Part shown: one piece after another, positions 45,545-54,291 of the stretch
Layout of the letters: each line of letters opens with the position of its first letter
Numbering within the stretch: position 1 is the first letter of the stretch
From: Rhodopseudomonas sp. P2A-2r
GTDB taxonomy: Bacteria > Pseudomonadota > Alphaproteobacteria > Rhizobiales > Xanthobacteraceae
NCBI RefSeq assembly: GCF_026015985.1
Contig: NZ_CP110389.1
Span: forward strand, 6,633,501 to 6,697,500
DNA: 64,000 bases
Reading direction: 5' to 3'
Program-made: the position numbers and the translations under genes
Notes under the pieces: model-generated
Told to the model about the DNA's origin: nothing
Database searches by the model: none
What the model saw: only the letters and a program-made list of their open reading frames with translations

Positions 45545-46317
45545 AAGGCACTGGCATCATCGCGGCAACGCTGCTGATGCAGGCGGGAGCGCTCGGCTTC
45601 GCCACCGAGATCCCGCCGGCCGAGCGCCGCTCCGGCGCGACGTTCATGACGCCACAAACGCAGGCGATCCAGAACGACGACACCGCCAATCCCGCCATGC
45701 TGTCGGTGCTCGACGGCGAGAAACTGTGGAAGGACAAATCCGGCACGGCGAACCTGGCCTGCGCCGACTGCCACAACGATCCCGCAAGCATGCGCGGCGT
45801 CGCGGCGCACTATCCCGCTTTCGATGCGACACTGGGGCGGCCGGTCAATCTCGAGCAGCGCATCAACCTGTGCCGCAGCCAGCACCAGCAGGCCACGCCC
45901 CTGGCCTATGAAAGCCCGGAGCTGCTGGCGCTGACCGCCCTGGTCGCCCGGCAATCGCGCGGCATGGCGATCGACGCCGGCGCTGACCCGCGGCTGGCGC
46001 CGTTCGTTGCCGCCGGCCACGCGTTGTTCATGCGCCGGCAGGGCCAGCTCAATCTCGGCTGCAGCAATTGCCACGACGACAACTGGGACAAGCACCTCGC
46101 CGGTTCCGCCATCACCCAGGCCCATCCGACCGGCTATCCGCTGTACCGGCTGGAATGGCAGTCCATCGGCTCGCTGCAGCGCCGGCTGCGCAACTGCATG
46201 GCCGGCGTCCGCGCCCAGGCCTACGACTACGGCGCACCGGAGCTGGTCGAACTGGAGCTCTATCTGATGTCTCGCGCGCGGGGCATGGCGATGGACGCGC
46301 CCGCGTTGCGGCCGTGA
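45541..46317 (+). CDS. soxA: SoxA, diheme cytochrome c of the SoxXA complex
   Basis: A 258-residue exported protein; the first helix MKGTGIIAATLLMQAGALGF is the signal. Two heme sites are present, CADCH (residues 74-78) and CSNCH (174-178), so it is the diheme form. Cys219 (LRNCMAGVRAQ) matches the active-site cysteine that takes the persulfide ligand. The C-terminus ends in a helix (ELVELELYLMSRARGMAMDA). With SoxX it forms the enzyme that couples thiosulfate to SoxY. It is the last gene of the block; no soxB or soxCD follows. Confidence 0.92.
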   Translation: MKGTGIIAATLLMQAGALGFATEIPPAERRSGATFMTPQTQAIQNDDTANPAMLSVLDGEKLWKDKSGTANLACADCHNDPASMRGVAAHYPAFDATLGRPVNLEQRINLCRSQHQQATPLAYESPELLALTALVARQSRGMAIDAGADPRLAPFVAAGHALFMRRQGQLNLGCSNCHDDNWDKHLAGSAITQAHPTGYPLYRLEWQSIGSLQRRLRNCMAGVRAQAYDYGAPELVELELYLMSRARGMAMDAPALRP

Positions 46318-46524
46318 TGCCTTCAATGGTTCGGTACGGGACCGCAGCTATGCAGCGCGCAGCTATCCCTCGGCGCTGACAGGCCAAGGAATTCACATCG
46401 GAATAGCAGTTATAGCGATCGGCGCACCAATTTGCCGGCCAGCGATAGGCATTGTCAGGCAATGTATTGCCGACCATCCTCGGCGACGCATCTCGTTCCA
46501 GATCGCGCACTTTCGGGCTTCTCG

Positions 46525-47868
46525 ATGAAAACCACGCCAACCGTCACCCATGCCCTCGCGCAGTTGATTTCCGCGATGCAGTGGGAGGACCTCCCCGAAG
46601 CCGTCCGTGGGGCTGCGCGACGCTCGCTGCTGAACGGCATCGGTACCGCATTCGGTTCGGCGCGCGCGCCGGTGGTCGTCACGCTGGCGCAGACGCTGCA
46701 ATGCTTTTCCGATCACCGGCACGCCATGCTGGTTGGCGGCACCAGGCGAATGGACGCCGGCAGCGCCGCCTTCGTCAACGCGGTGGCCAGCAACCTGCTC
46801 GACTTCGACGATACCCATCTGCCCACCATCATCCATCCCACCGCGCCAGTGGCTTTCGCGGCGCTGGCGCTGGCGGAATGGCGCGGCCTGTCGGGCCGGC
46901 AACTGCTCCAGGCCTTCGTCGCCGGCGGCGAGACCGCCTGCCGCATCGGGCTCGGCGTCTCACCGGGCCATTACGCGCGCGGCTGGCACATTACCTCAAC
47001 CTGTGGCGTGTTTGGCGCGGCAGCCGCCTGCGCGCGCCTGCTCGGCCTCGATGCCGCGCGCACCGCCCACGCGCTGGGCATCGCCGCCAGCCTGTCCGCC
47101 GGGCTGGTGGAAAATCTCCCGACAGCAGGCAAGAACGCCAGCGTCGGCAACACCGCGCGCAGCGGCATGCTCGCCGCGATGCTCGCCGAAGCCGGCCAGC
47201 AGGCCGCGCCGACCGCGATCGAGGGGCCGCTCGGCTGGGCGCGCGCCTGCGGCGACACGCCGGATATCGACGCGATGATCGGCGAGCTCGGCACGCGCTG
47301 GGAGTTTGCGAGCAACACCTTCAAGCCCTACCCGGCCGGCATTGTCATGCATGCGGTGATCGACGCCTGCCTCGACCTGCGCGCCGCCCACGCGCTCAAG
47401 CCTGACGACATCGATGCGGTGAACGTCACCGGCGACACGCTGCTGCTGGCGCGCGGCGACCGCGTGGTGAACACCGCCGGCGACGCCCGCGTCAGTGTCC
47501 ATCACTGTGCCGCAGTGGCGCTGCTGCTGGGCCGTGCGGGCGTCCATGAGTTCTCCGACACCGTCGTGTTCGACGCCGATGTCGTTGCGATGCGCAGCAG
47601 GGTGAGTGCGGTCCGCGACGACACCATGCCGGTCGGCGCCGCGCGCGTCGGCATCGCCTGCCGCGACGGCCGCAAGCTGTCGATGGAGGTCGTCGCCGCG
47701 CGCGGCAGCCTGGCACGGCCACTCACCGACGCCGATATCGAAGCCAAGTTTCGCGCCTGCGCGCGCGACGGCGCGCCCGGCATCGACAGCACGAGAGCGA
47801 TCGAGACGATCCGAGCGCTCGAACATGCGCCGGATCTCGGCGATCTCGTCGCGGCACTGTCGGGCTAG
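46525..47868 (+). CDS. MmgE/PrpD family protein
   Basis: A 447-residue protein starting MKTTPTVTHALAQLISAMQW. The family pattern of a helical N-terminal domain, NLLDFDDTHLPTIIHPTAPV, GRQLLQAFVAGGETACRIGL and TSTCGVFGAAAACARLLGLD is clear. PrpD acts on 2-methylcitrate, MmgE-like proteins on other carboxylic acids. There is no prpB or prpC here, so 2-methylcitrate cannot be assumed. It lies 207 bases after soxA and ends in a four-base overlap with the convergent dehydrogenase gene. It may be functionally paired with the second MmgE/PrpD gene at 57142. Confidence 0.88.
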   Translation: MKTTPTVTHALAQLISAMQWEDLPEAVRGAARRSLLNGIGTAFGSARAPVVVTLAQTLQCFSDHRHAMLVGGTRRMDAGSAAFVNAVASNLLDFDDTHLPTIIHPTAPVAFAALALAEWRGLSGRQLLQAFVAGGETACRIGLGVSPGHYARGWHITSTCGVFGAAAACARLLGLDAARTAHALGIAASLSAGLVENLPTAGKNASVGNTARSGMLAAMLAEAGQQAAPTAIEGPLGWARACGDTPDIDAMIGELGTRWEFASNTFKPYPAGIVMHAVIDACLDLRAAHALKPDDIDAVNVTGDTLLLARGDRVVNTAGDARVSVHHCAAVALLLGRAGVHEFSDTVVFDADVVAMRSRVSAVRDDTMPVGAARVGIACRDGRKLSMEVVAARGSLARPLTDADIEAKFRACARDGAPGIDSTRAIETIRALEHAPDLGDLVAALSG

Positions 47869-48650
47869 GCGGCCGACCAGCCGCCATCGATGGGGATCAC
47901 CGCGCCGGTGATGTCGCGCGCCGCAGGGCCGCACAGGAACACGATGGCGGCGCCGACATCGGCGAGCTCGACGAAGCGGCCGCTCGGCTGCCGCTCTTTC
48001 ATGTAGTCACGCACAGCGTCGTCGTGGGACAGGTTGCGCGCCGCGGCGAGCGCCTCGATGCGCTTGGCGATCGCCGGCGTCGGCAGGGTGCCGGGACTGA
48101 CGGCATTGCAGGTGATGCCGGTGCCGGCGGTTTCCAGCGCCACGGTGCGGGTCAGGCCGAGGATGCCGGTCTTGGTGGTGACGTAGTCGACGCGGCCCTT
48201 GGCGCCGCGCTGGCCGTACTGCGAGGACAGGTTGACGATGCGGCCGAAGTCGCACGCGCGCATGGCGGGCAGTGCGAGCTGGATGAGGCGCAGCGGCGCG
48301 GTGAGGTTGACCGCCAGCGAACGCTGCCAGTCGTCGATGGACAAGTCCTCCACCGGGGCGAAGTGGCGCACCACGGCATTGTTGACCACGACGTCGGGCC
48401 CGCCGAACGCGTCACGCGCGGCCTGCATCAGCCGATCCACCGCGGCGAGATCGGCGAGATCTGCCCGACAATAGACCGCGCCGATGCCGTGACGCTGCGT
48501 CAGCGCTTGCGTCGCCGGCTGCATGGCGGCCGGGTCGTCGAGTCCGTGCAGGATGATGTTGAAGCCGGCCGCCGCCAGACTGTCGGCCACGGCAAGGCCG
48601 AGCCCGCCGGTGGAGCCGGTGACCAGCGCCGATCGCGGCTGCGCGGCCAT
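47865..48650 (-). CDS. short-chain dehydrogenase, 3-hydroxybutyrate dehydrogenase-like
   Basis: A 261-residue SDR with the NAD(P) motif TGSTGGLG near the start, the NNAVV turn, the Ser of NLSSQYGQRG and the catalytic YVTTK pair. The stretch CNAVSPGTLPTPAIAKRIEA and the end ITGAVIPIDGGWSAA are as in 3-hydroxybutyrate dehydrogenases. It is the last gene of a minus-strand run and follows the MBL gene by one base of overlap. It may oxidise a hydroxy acid formed in the same pathway; the substrate is not given by sequence. Confidence 0.88.
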   Translation of the reverse strand: MAAQPRSALVTGSTGGLGLAVADSLAAAGFNIILHGLDDPAAMQPATQALTQRHGIGAVYCRADLADLAAVDRLMQAARDAFGGPDVVVNNAVVRHFAPVEDLSIDDWQRSLAVNLTAPLRLIQLALPAMRACDFGRIVNLSSQYGQRGAKGRVDYVTTKTGILGLTRTVALETAGTGITCNAVSPGTLPTPAIAKRIEALAAARNLSHDDAVRDYMKERQPSGRFVELADVGAAIVFLCGPAARDITGAVIPIDGGWSAA

Positions 48651-49483
48651 CAGCCGCGGTCCACGCGCGGCGCCACGTCGAGCCGCACCGCAATGCCGTC
48701 GAGTTCGCGCGACACCGGCGGATACAGCGCCATCACCAGAGGATCGTGGCCGGGGATGATGTGATCGGAGCTATCCGCCAGCGCCTGTACGGTGCGAAAC
48801 CCCTCCATCATGTCGCCGACATTGTAGACCGCGGGAAACGGCAGGCCGCGCAGCATATTGTCGTAATAGTGCGTGGCGTCCGACGCCACCACGACCCAGC
48901 CGCGCTTCGTCCACACCCGCACGATCTGCAGTCCCGCCGAATGGCCGCCGACCTTGTGCAGCGTGAGCCCCGGCGCCAGTTCGGAAAAGCCGTCGTGGAA
49001 CGCGACGCGGTCGGCATAGACGTTGCGCACGAAGCCGACGACGTCTTCTACATCGAAGGGATGGCGCAGATAGCCGTGGCACATGCAGCGGCCGGTGGCA
49101 TAGGCCGCCTCGGCATCCTGGACATGGAAGCAGGCGCGCGGGAATGCGCCGAGCGAGCCGGCGTGATCGTGATGCAGATGGCTGAGGATGACCTGGTCGA
49201 CCTCTGCCGGATCGATGCCGAGCGCACGCACGCCGTCGGCGGGCAGCCGCAGCATGGTGCGGCCGCGCTGCGCCGCCGAGGTCGGATTGAAGCCGGTGTC
49301 GATGACGAACACCTTGTCGGAGCGACGCGCCACCCAGACGAAGTAGTCGAGGTTGCGGCCGGCCTCGTGGACGTCGGCACCGATGAAATTGTCGGAGGCG
49401 CGGCGGCCGGTGTGCTCGCCGTAGCGGATCGCGAACAGTTCGAACGGCTCGATGCCGCTCATGGCATGGGATGACGTGGTCAT
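48650..49483 (-). CDS. MBL-fold metallohydrolase (lactonase-like)
   Basis: A 277-residue protein with the metal motif SHLHHDHAGSLGAF (HxHxDH) and further histidines at GGHSAG and SDATHY. The front FELFAIRYGEHTGRRASDNF and the strand FVIDTGFNPTS fit the AHL-lactonase-like group of cytoplasmic lactonases. Linked to the decarboxylase-like and Ldh2-type genes it could open a lactone intermediate. The start overlaps the next upstream gene by four bases (49480-49483) and the end overlaps the SDR start by one, so translation is coupled on both sides. Confidence 0.86.
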   Translation of the reverse strand: MTTSSHAMSGIEPFELFAIRYGEHTGRRASDNFIGADVHEAGRNLDYFVWVARRSDKVFVIDTGFNPTSAAQRGRTMLRLPADGVRALGIDPAEVDQVILSHLHHDHAGSLGAFPRACFHVQDAEAAYATGRCMCHGYLRHPFDVEDVVGFVRNVYADRVAFHDGFSELAPGLTLHKVGGHSAGLQIVRVWTKRGWVVVASDATHYYDNMLRGLPFPAVYNVGDMMEGFRTVQALADSSDHIIPGHDPLVMALYPPVSRELDGIAVRLDVAPRVDRG

Positions 49484-50487
49484 GAAGTCTCACTCGCAGG
49501 TTGACGCGCGACGATAGCATCGAGCTGGCGACAGATCTCGTCGGGGATTTCGATCGCATCCAGATCGCGACGGCGCTGGCGATCGGCGCGCGAGCGATCG
49601 AACGGCATCCGCACCGGCGCGCCGCCCTCGACCGGCCGCGCGCCACGCACCGCTTCGGCATAGGCCGAGACATTGGCGCGGAATTCGTCGGCGGAGCCCA
49701 TCAGATCCGGCCGCATGGCGATGATGACGAAGCCGAAGCCGGCGAGCTCCGGCGGGATCGGCTTTGATCCGGCCATGATGCCGAGCAACTGCACCACGAT
49801 GCCGAGGCCCGATCCCTTGGCGCCACCCCAGGCGGCAAAGGCGCCGGCGAGTGCCGCGGCGGGATCGCGCGTCGGCCGGCCTTCCGCGTCGAACGCGACA
49901 TCGACAGGCAGCTGCCGGCCGAGCCGGCCGGCCAGCGTCACCTCGGCGTGAATGATCGCGGAGGTGCCGATGTCCCAGATCACCGGCTCATCGGCACTGG
50001 GGAAACCGAAGCAGATCGGGTTGGTGCCGAAGCGGCCTTCGGTGGCGCCGTGCGGCGCGACCCAGGGCGAGGCATTGGATGCGATGACGCTGACCAACCC
50101 GCGCGCCGCGGCCATCTCCGCATAGTACGACAGCATGCCGGTGTACCAGGTGTCGCTGGCGCCGACCACGGCGATGCCGGTGGCCTCCGCCTTGTCGATG
50201 GCGATCTGGGTGGCGCGGTGCGCGACGAGATAGCCGAGCTGGTCGCCGCCATCGAGCCGCGCCGACACCGGCGTCTCGTGCAGTGTGCGGATGGCGCGGC
50301 GATGATCGCCGGTGCGTGCCAGCCGTTCGGCAATACTGATGGCGCGCGCCAGGCCGCCATAGCCAAGCCCGCGCAGCTCGCAGTCGATCAGGTGATCGGC
50401 GATCAGCGCCGAATCTGCGACATCGTGACCGAGCCCGGCCATCACGCGCGCGGCGAGATCGCGGGCCTCACTGACGGTAAATCTCAT
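49480..50487 (-). CDS. Ldh2-family (malate/lactate-type) oxidoreductase
   Basis: A 335-residue protein starting MRFTVSEARDLAARVMAGLG. It has the family order GGDQLGYLVAHRATQIAIDK, ASPWVAPHGATEGRFGTNPI and GGAKGSGLGIVVQLLGIMAG. These NAD(P)-dependent enzymes reduce or oxidise 2-oxo/2-hydroxy acids such as malate, ureidoglycolate or sulfolactate. The substrate here is unknown. The start lies 80 bases from the end of the decarboxylase-like gene. Codon use matches the rest of the operon. Confidence 0.88.
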   Translation of the reverse strand: MRFTVSEARDLAARVMAGLGHDVADSALIADHLIDCELRGLGYGGLARAISIAERLARTGDHRRAIRTLHETPVSARLDGGDQLGYLVAHRATQIAIDKAEATGIAVVGASDTWYTGMLSYYAEMAAARGLVSVIASNASPWVAPHGATEGRFGTNPICFGFPSADEPVIWDIGTSAIIHAEVTLAGRLGRQLPVDVAFDAEGRPTRDPAAALAGAFAAWGGAKGSGLGIVVQLLGIMAGSKPIPPELAGFGFVIIAMRPDLMGSADEFRANVSAYAEAVRGARPVEGGAPVRMPFDRSRADRQRRRDLDAIEIPDEICRQLDAIVARQPASETS

Positions 50488-50567
50488 GGAAGCGTTCTTA
50501 CTTCAACGCGGCCGCCGTTCAGCATGCGCAGAACGGCGACCGCGACGGTCAGGTCGGTGCAGGCGAC

Positions 50568-50961
50568 CTACTTGCCGGCTTTCTCGGCTTCGATCTGAGC
50601 GAACACTTCGCGCGCGGTACGGAACGAGATCCACACCGGCCGGGATGCCGCAATAGATCGCGACCTGCAGCAGCACTTCCTTGATCTCTTCCTTGGTGAC
50701 GCCGTTGACCAGCGCGCCCTTCAGGTGCATGCGCAGCTCGTGCGGCCGGTTGAGCGCGCTCAGCATGGCGATGTTGAGCATGCTGCGGGTCTTGCGCGGC
50801 AGGCCGTCGCGGCCCCAGACGGCGCCCCAGCAATATTCGGTGGTCAGTTCCTGCATCGGCATGTTGAAATCATCCGCCGACGCGAATGACTTCTCGACGA
50901 ATTCCTTGCCCAGCACGTCCTTGCGAATAGCCAGACCGCGATCGAAGACTTCCTTGCTCAT
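50568..50961 (-). pseudogene. carboxymuconolactone-decarboxylase-like protein, one extra base near the end
   Basis: The start MSKEVFDRGLAIRKDVLGKE is followed by the AhpD/CMD core YCWGAVWGRDGLPRKTRSML then NIAMLSALNRPHEL and LLQVAIYCGIPAG. At GVDLVPYRARSV the frame goes wrong; taking out one base gives GVDSFRTAREVFAQIEAEK and a stop at 50568, the normal end, for about 130 residues. The extra base lies in cggaacgagatcc (50620-50632), the same 13-mer (as ggatctcgttccg) seen at the hydrolase indel near 36545. CMD proteins cut carboxymuconolactone; related ones act on other lactones. The change may be a sequence error. Confidence 0.85.
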
Positions 50962-51023
50962 GTACTTTTCTTTCTGTGTTGGTCGGATAGGGCCACCCGC
51001 CAAGATGGCGGGTGGATCGTGGC

Positions 51024-52259
51024 TCAGCGCTTCGGCCAGAACGGCTCGGCAACGGCGAGTTTCTGCGGGAACACAGTGACGGGAATTCCGTTCTGCCACT
51101 GCACCACCGTCATTTCGGCATCGACGCGGCGTCCCTTGTCGTCGAACTTGAGAATGCCGCCGGGATAGTATTTGGACGGCCCGCCATCCATGCTGCGCAG
51201 CGCGTCGGCCACCGCCACCTTGTCGGCCTTGCCCGCTTTTTCCAGTGCGTCCTTGATCAGCCACATGTCGCCATAGGTCGAGATGGCGTTCTGGGTCATC
51301 CACGGTTCGTTGTAGCGGCTCTTCAATTCGGCGATCAGCGCCTCATGGCCCTTGGTGGCCCAGCTGCCGACGCAGGTGATAACGCCCTGCAGGAGCGTCG
51401 GATTGATGGTCTGCAGGATGTCCGGCTCGGCGATGGCGATGCCGAACGAGATGGTCGGGATACGGCCCTGGCTGAGGCCGAACTCGTTCATCTTCTCCAA
51501 GACCAGCTTGGCGTCGGAAATCACCGTGGGCAGGAAGAATAGCAGATCCGGCTTGGCGGCGCGCACCTTCTGCACCAGCGGCGTGGCGTCCGACAGCGGC
51601 GGCGTGAAAGTCTCGTCCATCACCAGATCGAGGCCGACCTCCTTGAGCAGACCCTCGCGCATCGGCTTGGCCGAGGCCACCGACGCGCCGGTGTTGTCGG
51701 TGATGATCGCCACGGTCTTCGGCATCTTGCCGGACGCGCTCTGCGCCAGCTTCATCAGCAGCGGCAGCGCCTGGCGGGCCTGCGACGCCGCAGTCGCCGA
51801 GGTCTGGAATACGTATTTGAAACCGCGGTCGGTGATCAGGTCGGAATAGGACAGGGTCAGCATCGGCAACTGCGCGCGCTCGGTGACTTCCGTGGCAGCC
51901 AGCGTGAACGAGCTCAGATAGGCGCCGCTGGCGGCGACCAAGTCGGTCTCCTGCGCCACCATCCGCTGCGCGGCGTTCTTGGCCTTTTCGACGGTGTCGC
52001 CGGAATCCAGCACCACCAGCTTGAGCTTGGCGCCGCCCAGCGCCTTGACGCCGCCGGCCTTGTTGATGTGATCGATCGCCATGTCGGCGCCCATCTTCAT
52101 CACCGCGCCCGGGCGCGCATAAAGCCCGGACAGCGGCACCAGCAATCCCACCTTCACCTCGGCCGGCGATTGCGCGAAGGCGCGCGGCGCGAGCAGCGTC
52201 GCGGCACTCGCCGCCAGCATCGTGCGTCGTGTCAGGGCCAGCCTGCTCATATCGGTCAT
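51024..52259 (-). CDS. ABC transporter binding protein, branched-chain amino acid type, copy 1
   Basis: A 411-residue exported protein starting MTDMSRLALTRRTMLAASAA with GGAGGAC upstream; LTRR suggests Tat export. The mature part starts VKVGLLVPLSGLYARPGAVM. It shares long stretches with the neighbouring copy (GDTVEKAKNAAQRMVAQE, STYGDMWLIK, YYPGGILKFDDKGRRV). The ligand is unknown. It and copy 2 follow the liv permease and ATPase genes, so both probably feed one transporter. Likely a tandem duplicate. Confidence 0.92.
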   Translation of the reverse strand: MTDMSRLALTRRTMLAASAATLLAPRAFAQSPAEVKVGLLVPLSGLYARPGAVMKMGADMAIDHINKAGGVKALGGAKLKLVVLDSGDTVEKAKNAAQRMVAQETDLVAASGAYLSSFTLAATEVTERAQLPMLTLSYSDLITDRGFKYVFQTSATAASQARQALPLLMKLAQSASGKMPKTVAIITDNTGASVASAKPMREGLLKEVGLDLVMDETFTPPLSDATPLVQKVRAAKPDLLFFLPTVISDAKLVLEKMNEFGLSQGRIPTISFGIAIAEPDILQTINPTLLQGVITCVGSWATKGHEALIAELKSRYNEPWMTQNAISTYGDMWLIKDALEKAGKADKVAVADALRSMDGGPSKYYPGGILKFDDKGRRVDAEMTVVQWQNGIPVTVFPQKLAVAEPFWPKR

Positions 52260-52304
52260 GATGTCCTCCAAATGATTTTGTTTTGATTGTTCAGCGCTTC
52301 TTTT

Positions 52305-53537
52305 TCAGCTCTTCTTGGGCCAGAACGGTGCCGCCACCGCGAGATCGTTCGGGTAGACTGTGACGGGAATGCCGTTCTGCCACTGCACGATGACCACGCC
52401 GGCCCCGACGCGGCGGCCCTTGTCGTCGAACTTCAGCGTGCCGCCCGGATAGTATTTTGCGGGCCCGGCATCGAGGGTGCGCAGCGCCTCGGACACAGCG
52501 GCGCGATCGGCCTTGCCGGATTTTTCCAGCGCTTCCTTGATCAGCCACATGTCGCCATAGGTGGAGACCACGTTCTGGGTCATCCACGGCTCCTTGTACT
52601 TGGTCTTGAGATCCGCCAGCAGCTTCTCCTGGCCCTTGACGCCCCAGTTGGCGACGATGGTCATGATGCCCTGCACGACTTCCGGCGACACGCTCTGCAG
52701 CATGTCGGGTTCGGCGATGGTAATGCTGAAGGAGATGGTGGGGATACGCCCCTGGCCGAGGCCGAACTCGTTCATCTTCTCGAGCCCGAGCTTGGCGTCG
52801 GACACGGCGTTCGGCATGAACAGGAACAGGTCCGGCCTGGTGGCGCGCACCTTCTGGATCAGCGGCGTGGCATCGGCCAGCGGTGGTGTCCACACCTCGT
52901 CCATCACCAGTTCGAGGCCGAGCTTCGGGAATAGCTTTTCCTTCAGCGCCTTGGCCGTCGCAATCGATGTGCCGGTGTTGTCCATCGCAATGGCCACGGT
53001 CTTCGGCCGCTTGCCGGAGGCCGCTTCCGCGAGCTTCATCAGTTCGGGCAGGCCAAGTTCAGACTGCGCCGCGGCGGTGGCCGAGGTCTGGAACAGGTGG
53101 CGGAAACCGCGGTCAGTAAGCAGGTCGGAATAGGACAGCGTCAGCAGCGGCAGGCCGGCGCGCTCGGTGACCTCGCTGACGGCCAGCGTGAACGAGCTGA
53201 GATAGGAGCCGGTGGCGGCGACCAGATCGGGCTCCTGCGCCACCATGCGCTGCGCGGCGTTCTTGGCCTTCTCGACGGTGTCGCCGCAATCCAGTGCGAC
53301 CAGCTGCAGCTTGGCGCCGCCCAGCGCCTTGATGCCGCCGGCCGCATTGACATCGGCGATGCCCAGCTCGGCGCCCATCTTCATCACCGCGCCGGGCCGG
53401 GCATAGAGGCCGGACAGCGGCACGATCAGGCCGACCTTGACGTCGGCGGGCGCTTGCGCGCGCGCCACGCCGGTGAGACCGATGGCGGCCGCACCCGACA
53501 CGAATGTACGCCGTGTCACCGGAAGTATCTTCGTCAT
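52305..53537 (-). CDS. ABC transporter binding protein, branched-chain amino acid type, copy 2
   Basis: A 410-residue exported protein starting MTKILPVTRRTFVSGAAAIG (twin-arginine signal, cut near TGVARAQ), with GGGAGG upstream. Its mature start VKVGLIVPLSGLYARPGAVM is nearly identical to copy 1 and the two share the core and end (NGIPVTV, FWPKK). It lies 45 bases upstream of copy 1 and 46 bases from the livF stop. The pair presumably differ in ligand or affinity. Confidence 0.92.
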   Translation of the reverse strand: MTKILPVTRRTFVSGAAAIGLTGVARAQAPADVKVGLIVPLSGLYARPGAVMKMGAELGIADVNAAGGIKALGGAKLQLVALDCGDTVEKAKNAAQRMVAQEPDLVAATGSYLSSFTLAVSEVTERAGLPLLTLSYSDLLTDRGFRHLFQTSATAAAQSELGLPELMKLAEAASGKRPKTVAIAMDNTGTSIATAKALKEKLFPKLGLELVMDEVWTPPLADATPLIQKVRATRPDLFLFMPNAVSDAKLGLEKMNEFGLGQGRIPTISFSITIAEPDMLQSVSPEVVQGIMTIVANWGVKGQEKLLADLKTKYKEPWMTQNVVSTYGDMWLIKEALEKSGKADRAAVSEALRTLDAGPAKYYPGGTLKFDDKGRRVGAGVVIVQWQNGIPVTVYPNDLAVAAPFWPKKS

Positions 53538-53583
53538 CTTTGTATCCTCCCATTGGGCTCGCTGTTGAGGCCGCGAGCTTGAT

Positions 53584-54291
53584 TTACATTCCGAGATAGG
53601 CCTGCCGGATCCGGTCGTCGGCCCGCAGCGTCGCGTTGTTGCCCTCGAGCACGACACGGCCGGCTTCCAGCACATAGCCGCGGTCGGCGGATTCCAGCGC
53701 CTCGGCGACCCGCTGCTCGACCAGCAGGATGGTGAGCTTGGTTTCGGCGCGGATCTCGATCAGCTTCTCGAAAATGAAATCGGCGATCGCCGGCGCCAGC
53801 CCCATGGAGGGCTCGTCGAGCATCAGCAGTTTTGGCGCAGATGCCAGACCGCGGCCGATCGCCACCATCTGCTGCTCGCCGCCGGACAGCGTGCCGGCGA
53901 ACTGATCGCGCCGCTCGGCCAGTACCGGCATCAGGGCGAAAATGCGTTCGAGGTTCTGTTTCCAGGCGCGGCGACCGGCGTCGGTAAAGGCGCCCATCTC
54001 GAGATTCTCCATCACCGACAGCGACGGAAACACCTGGCGGCCTTCGGGAACGTGGGCGATGCCGAGATGCGGCCGCTTCGCGGCGGGAATGTCGGCGAGG
54101 TCGACGCCCTCGAACAGGATGGCACCGGCGCTCGGCTGCACGATGCCGGAGATGGTCTTGAACAGGGTCGTCTTGCCGGCGCCATTCGGCCCGACGATGG
54201 CGACGAACTGTCCGGCCTCGACCGTCAGCGAGACATCCTTGAGGACGGGAACGACGGAGTATCCGGCGCAGATACCATCAAGCTTGAGCAC
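53584..54291 (-). CDS. livF: LivF-type ABC ATPase
   Basis: A 235-residue ATPase starting MLKLDGICAGYSVVPVLKDV. Walker A is GPNGAGKTTLFKTISG, signature LSGGEQQMVAIGRGLA and Walker B LLMLDEPSMGLAP. The order MLKLDGICAGY... and the end VVLEGNNATLRADDRIRQAYLGM are typical of LivF. It overlaps the livMG fusion gene by 14 bases. Its partner ATPase domain is the C-terminal half of that fused protein. Confidence 0.94.
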   Translation of the reverse strand: MLKLDGICAGYSVVPVLKDVSLTVEAGQFVAIVGPNGAGKTTLFKTISGIVQPSAGAILFEGVDLADIPAAKRPHLGIAHVPEGRQVFPSLSVMENLEMGAFTDAGRRAWKQNLERIFALMPVLAERRDQFAGTLSGGEQQMVAIGRGLASAPKLLMLDEPSMGLAPAIADFIFEKLIEIRAETKLTILLVEQRVAEALESADRGYVLEAGRVVLEGNNATLRADDRIRQAYLGM

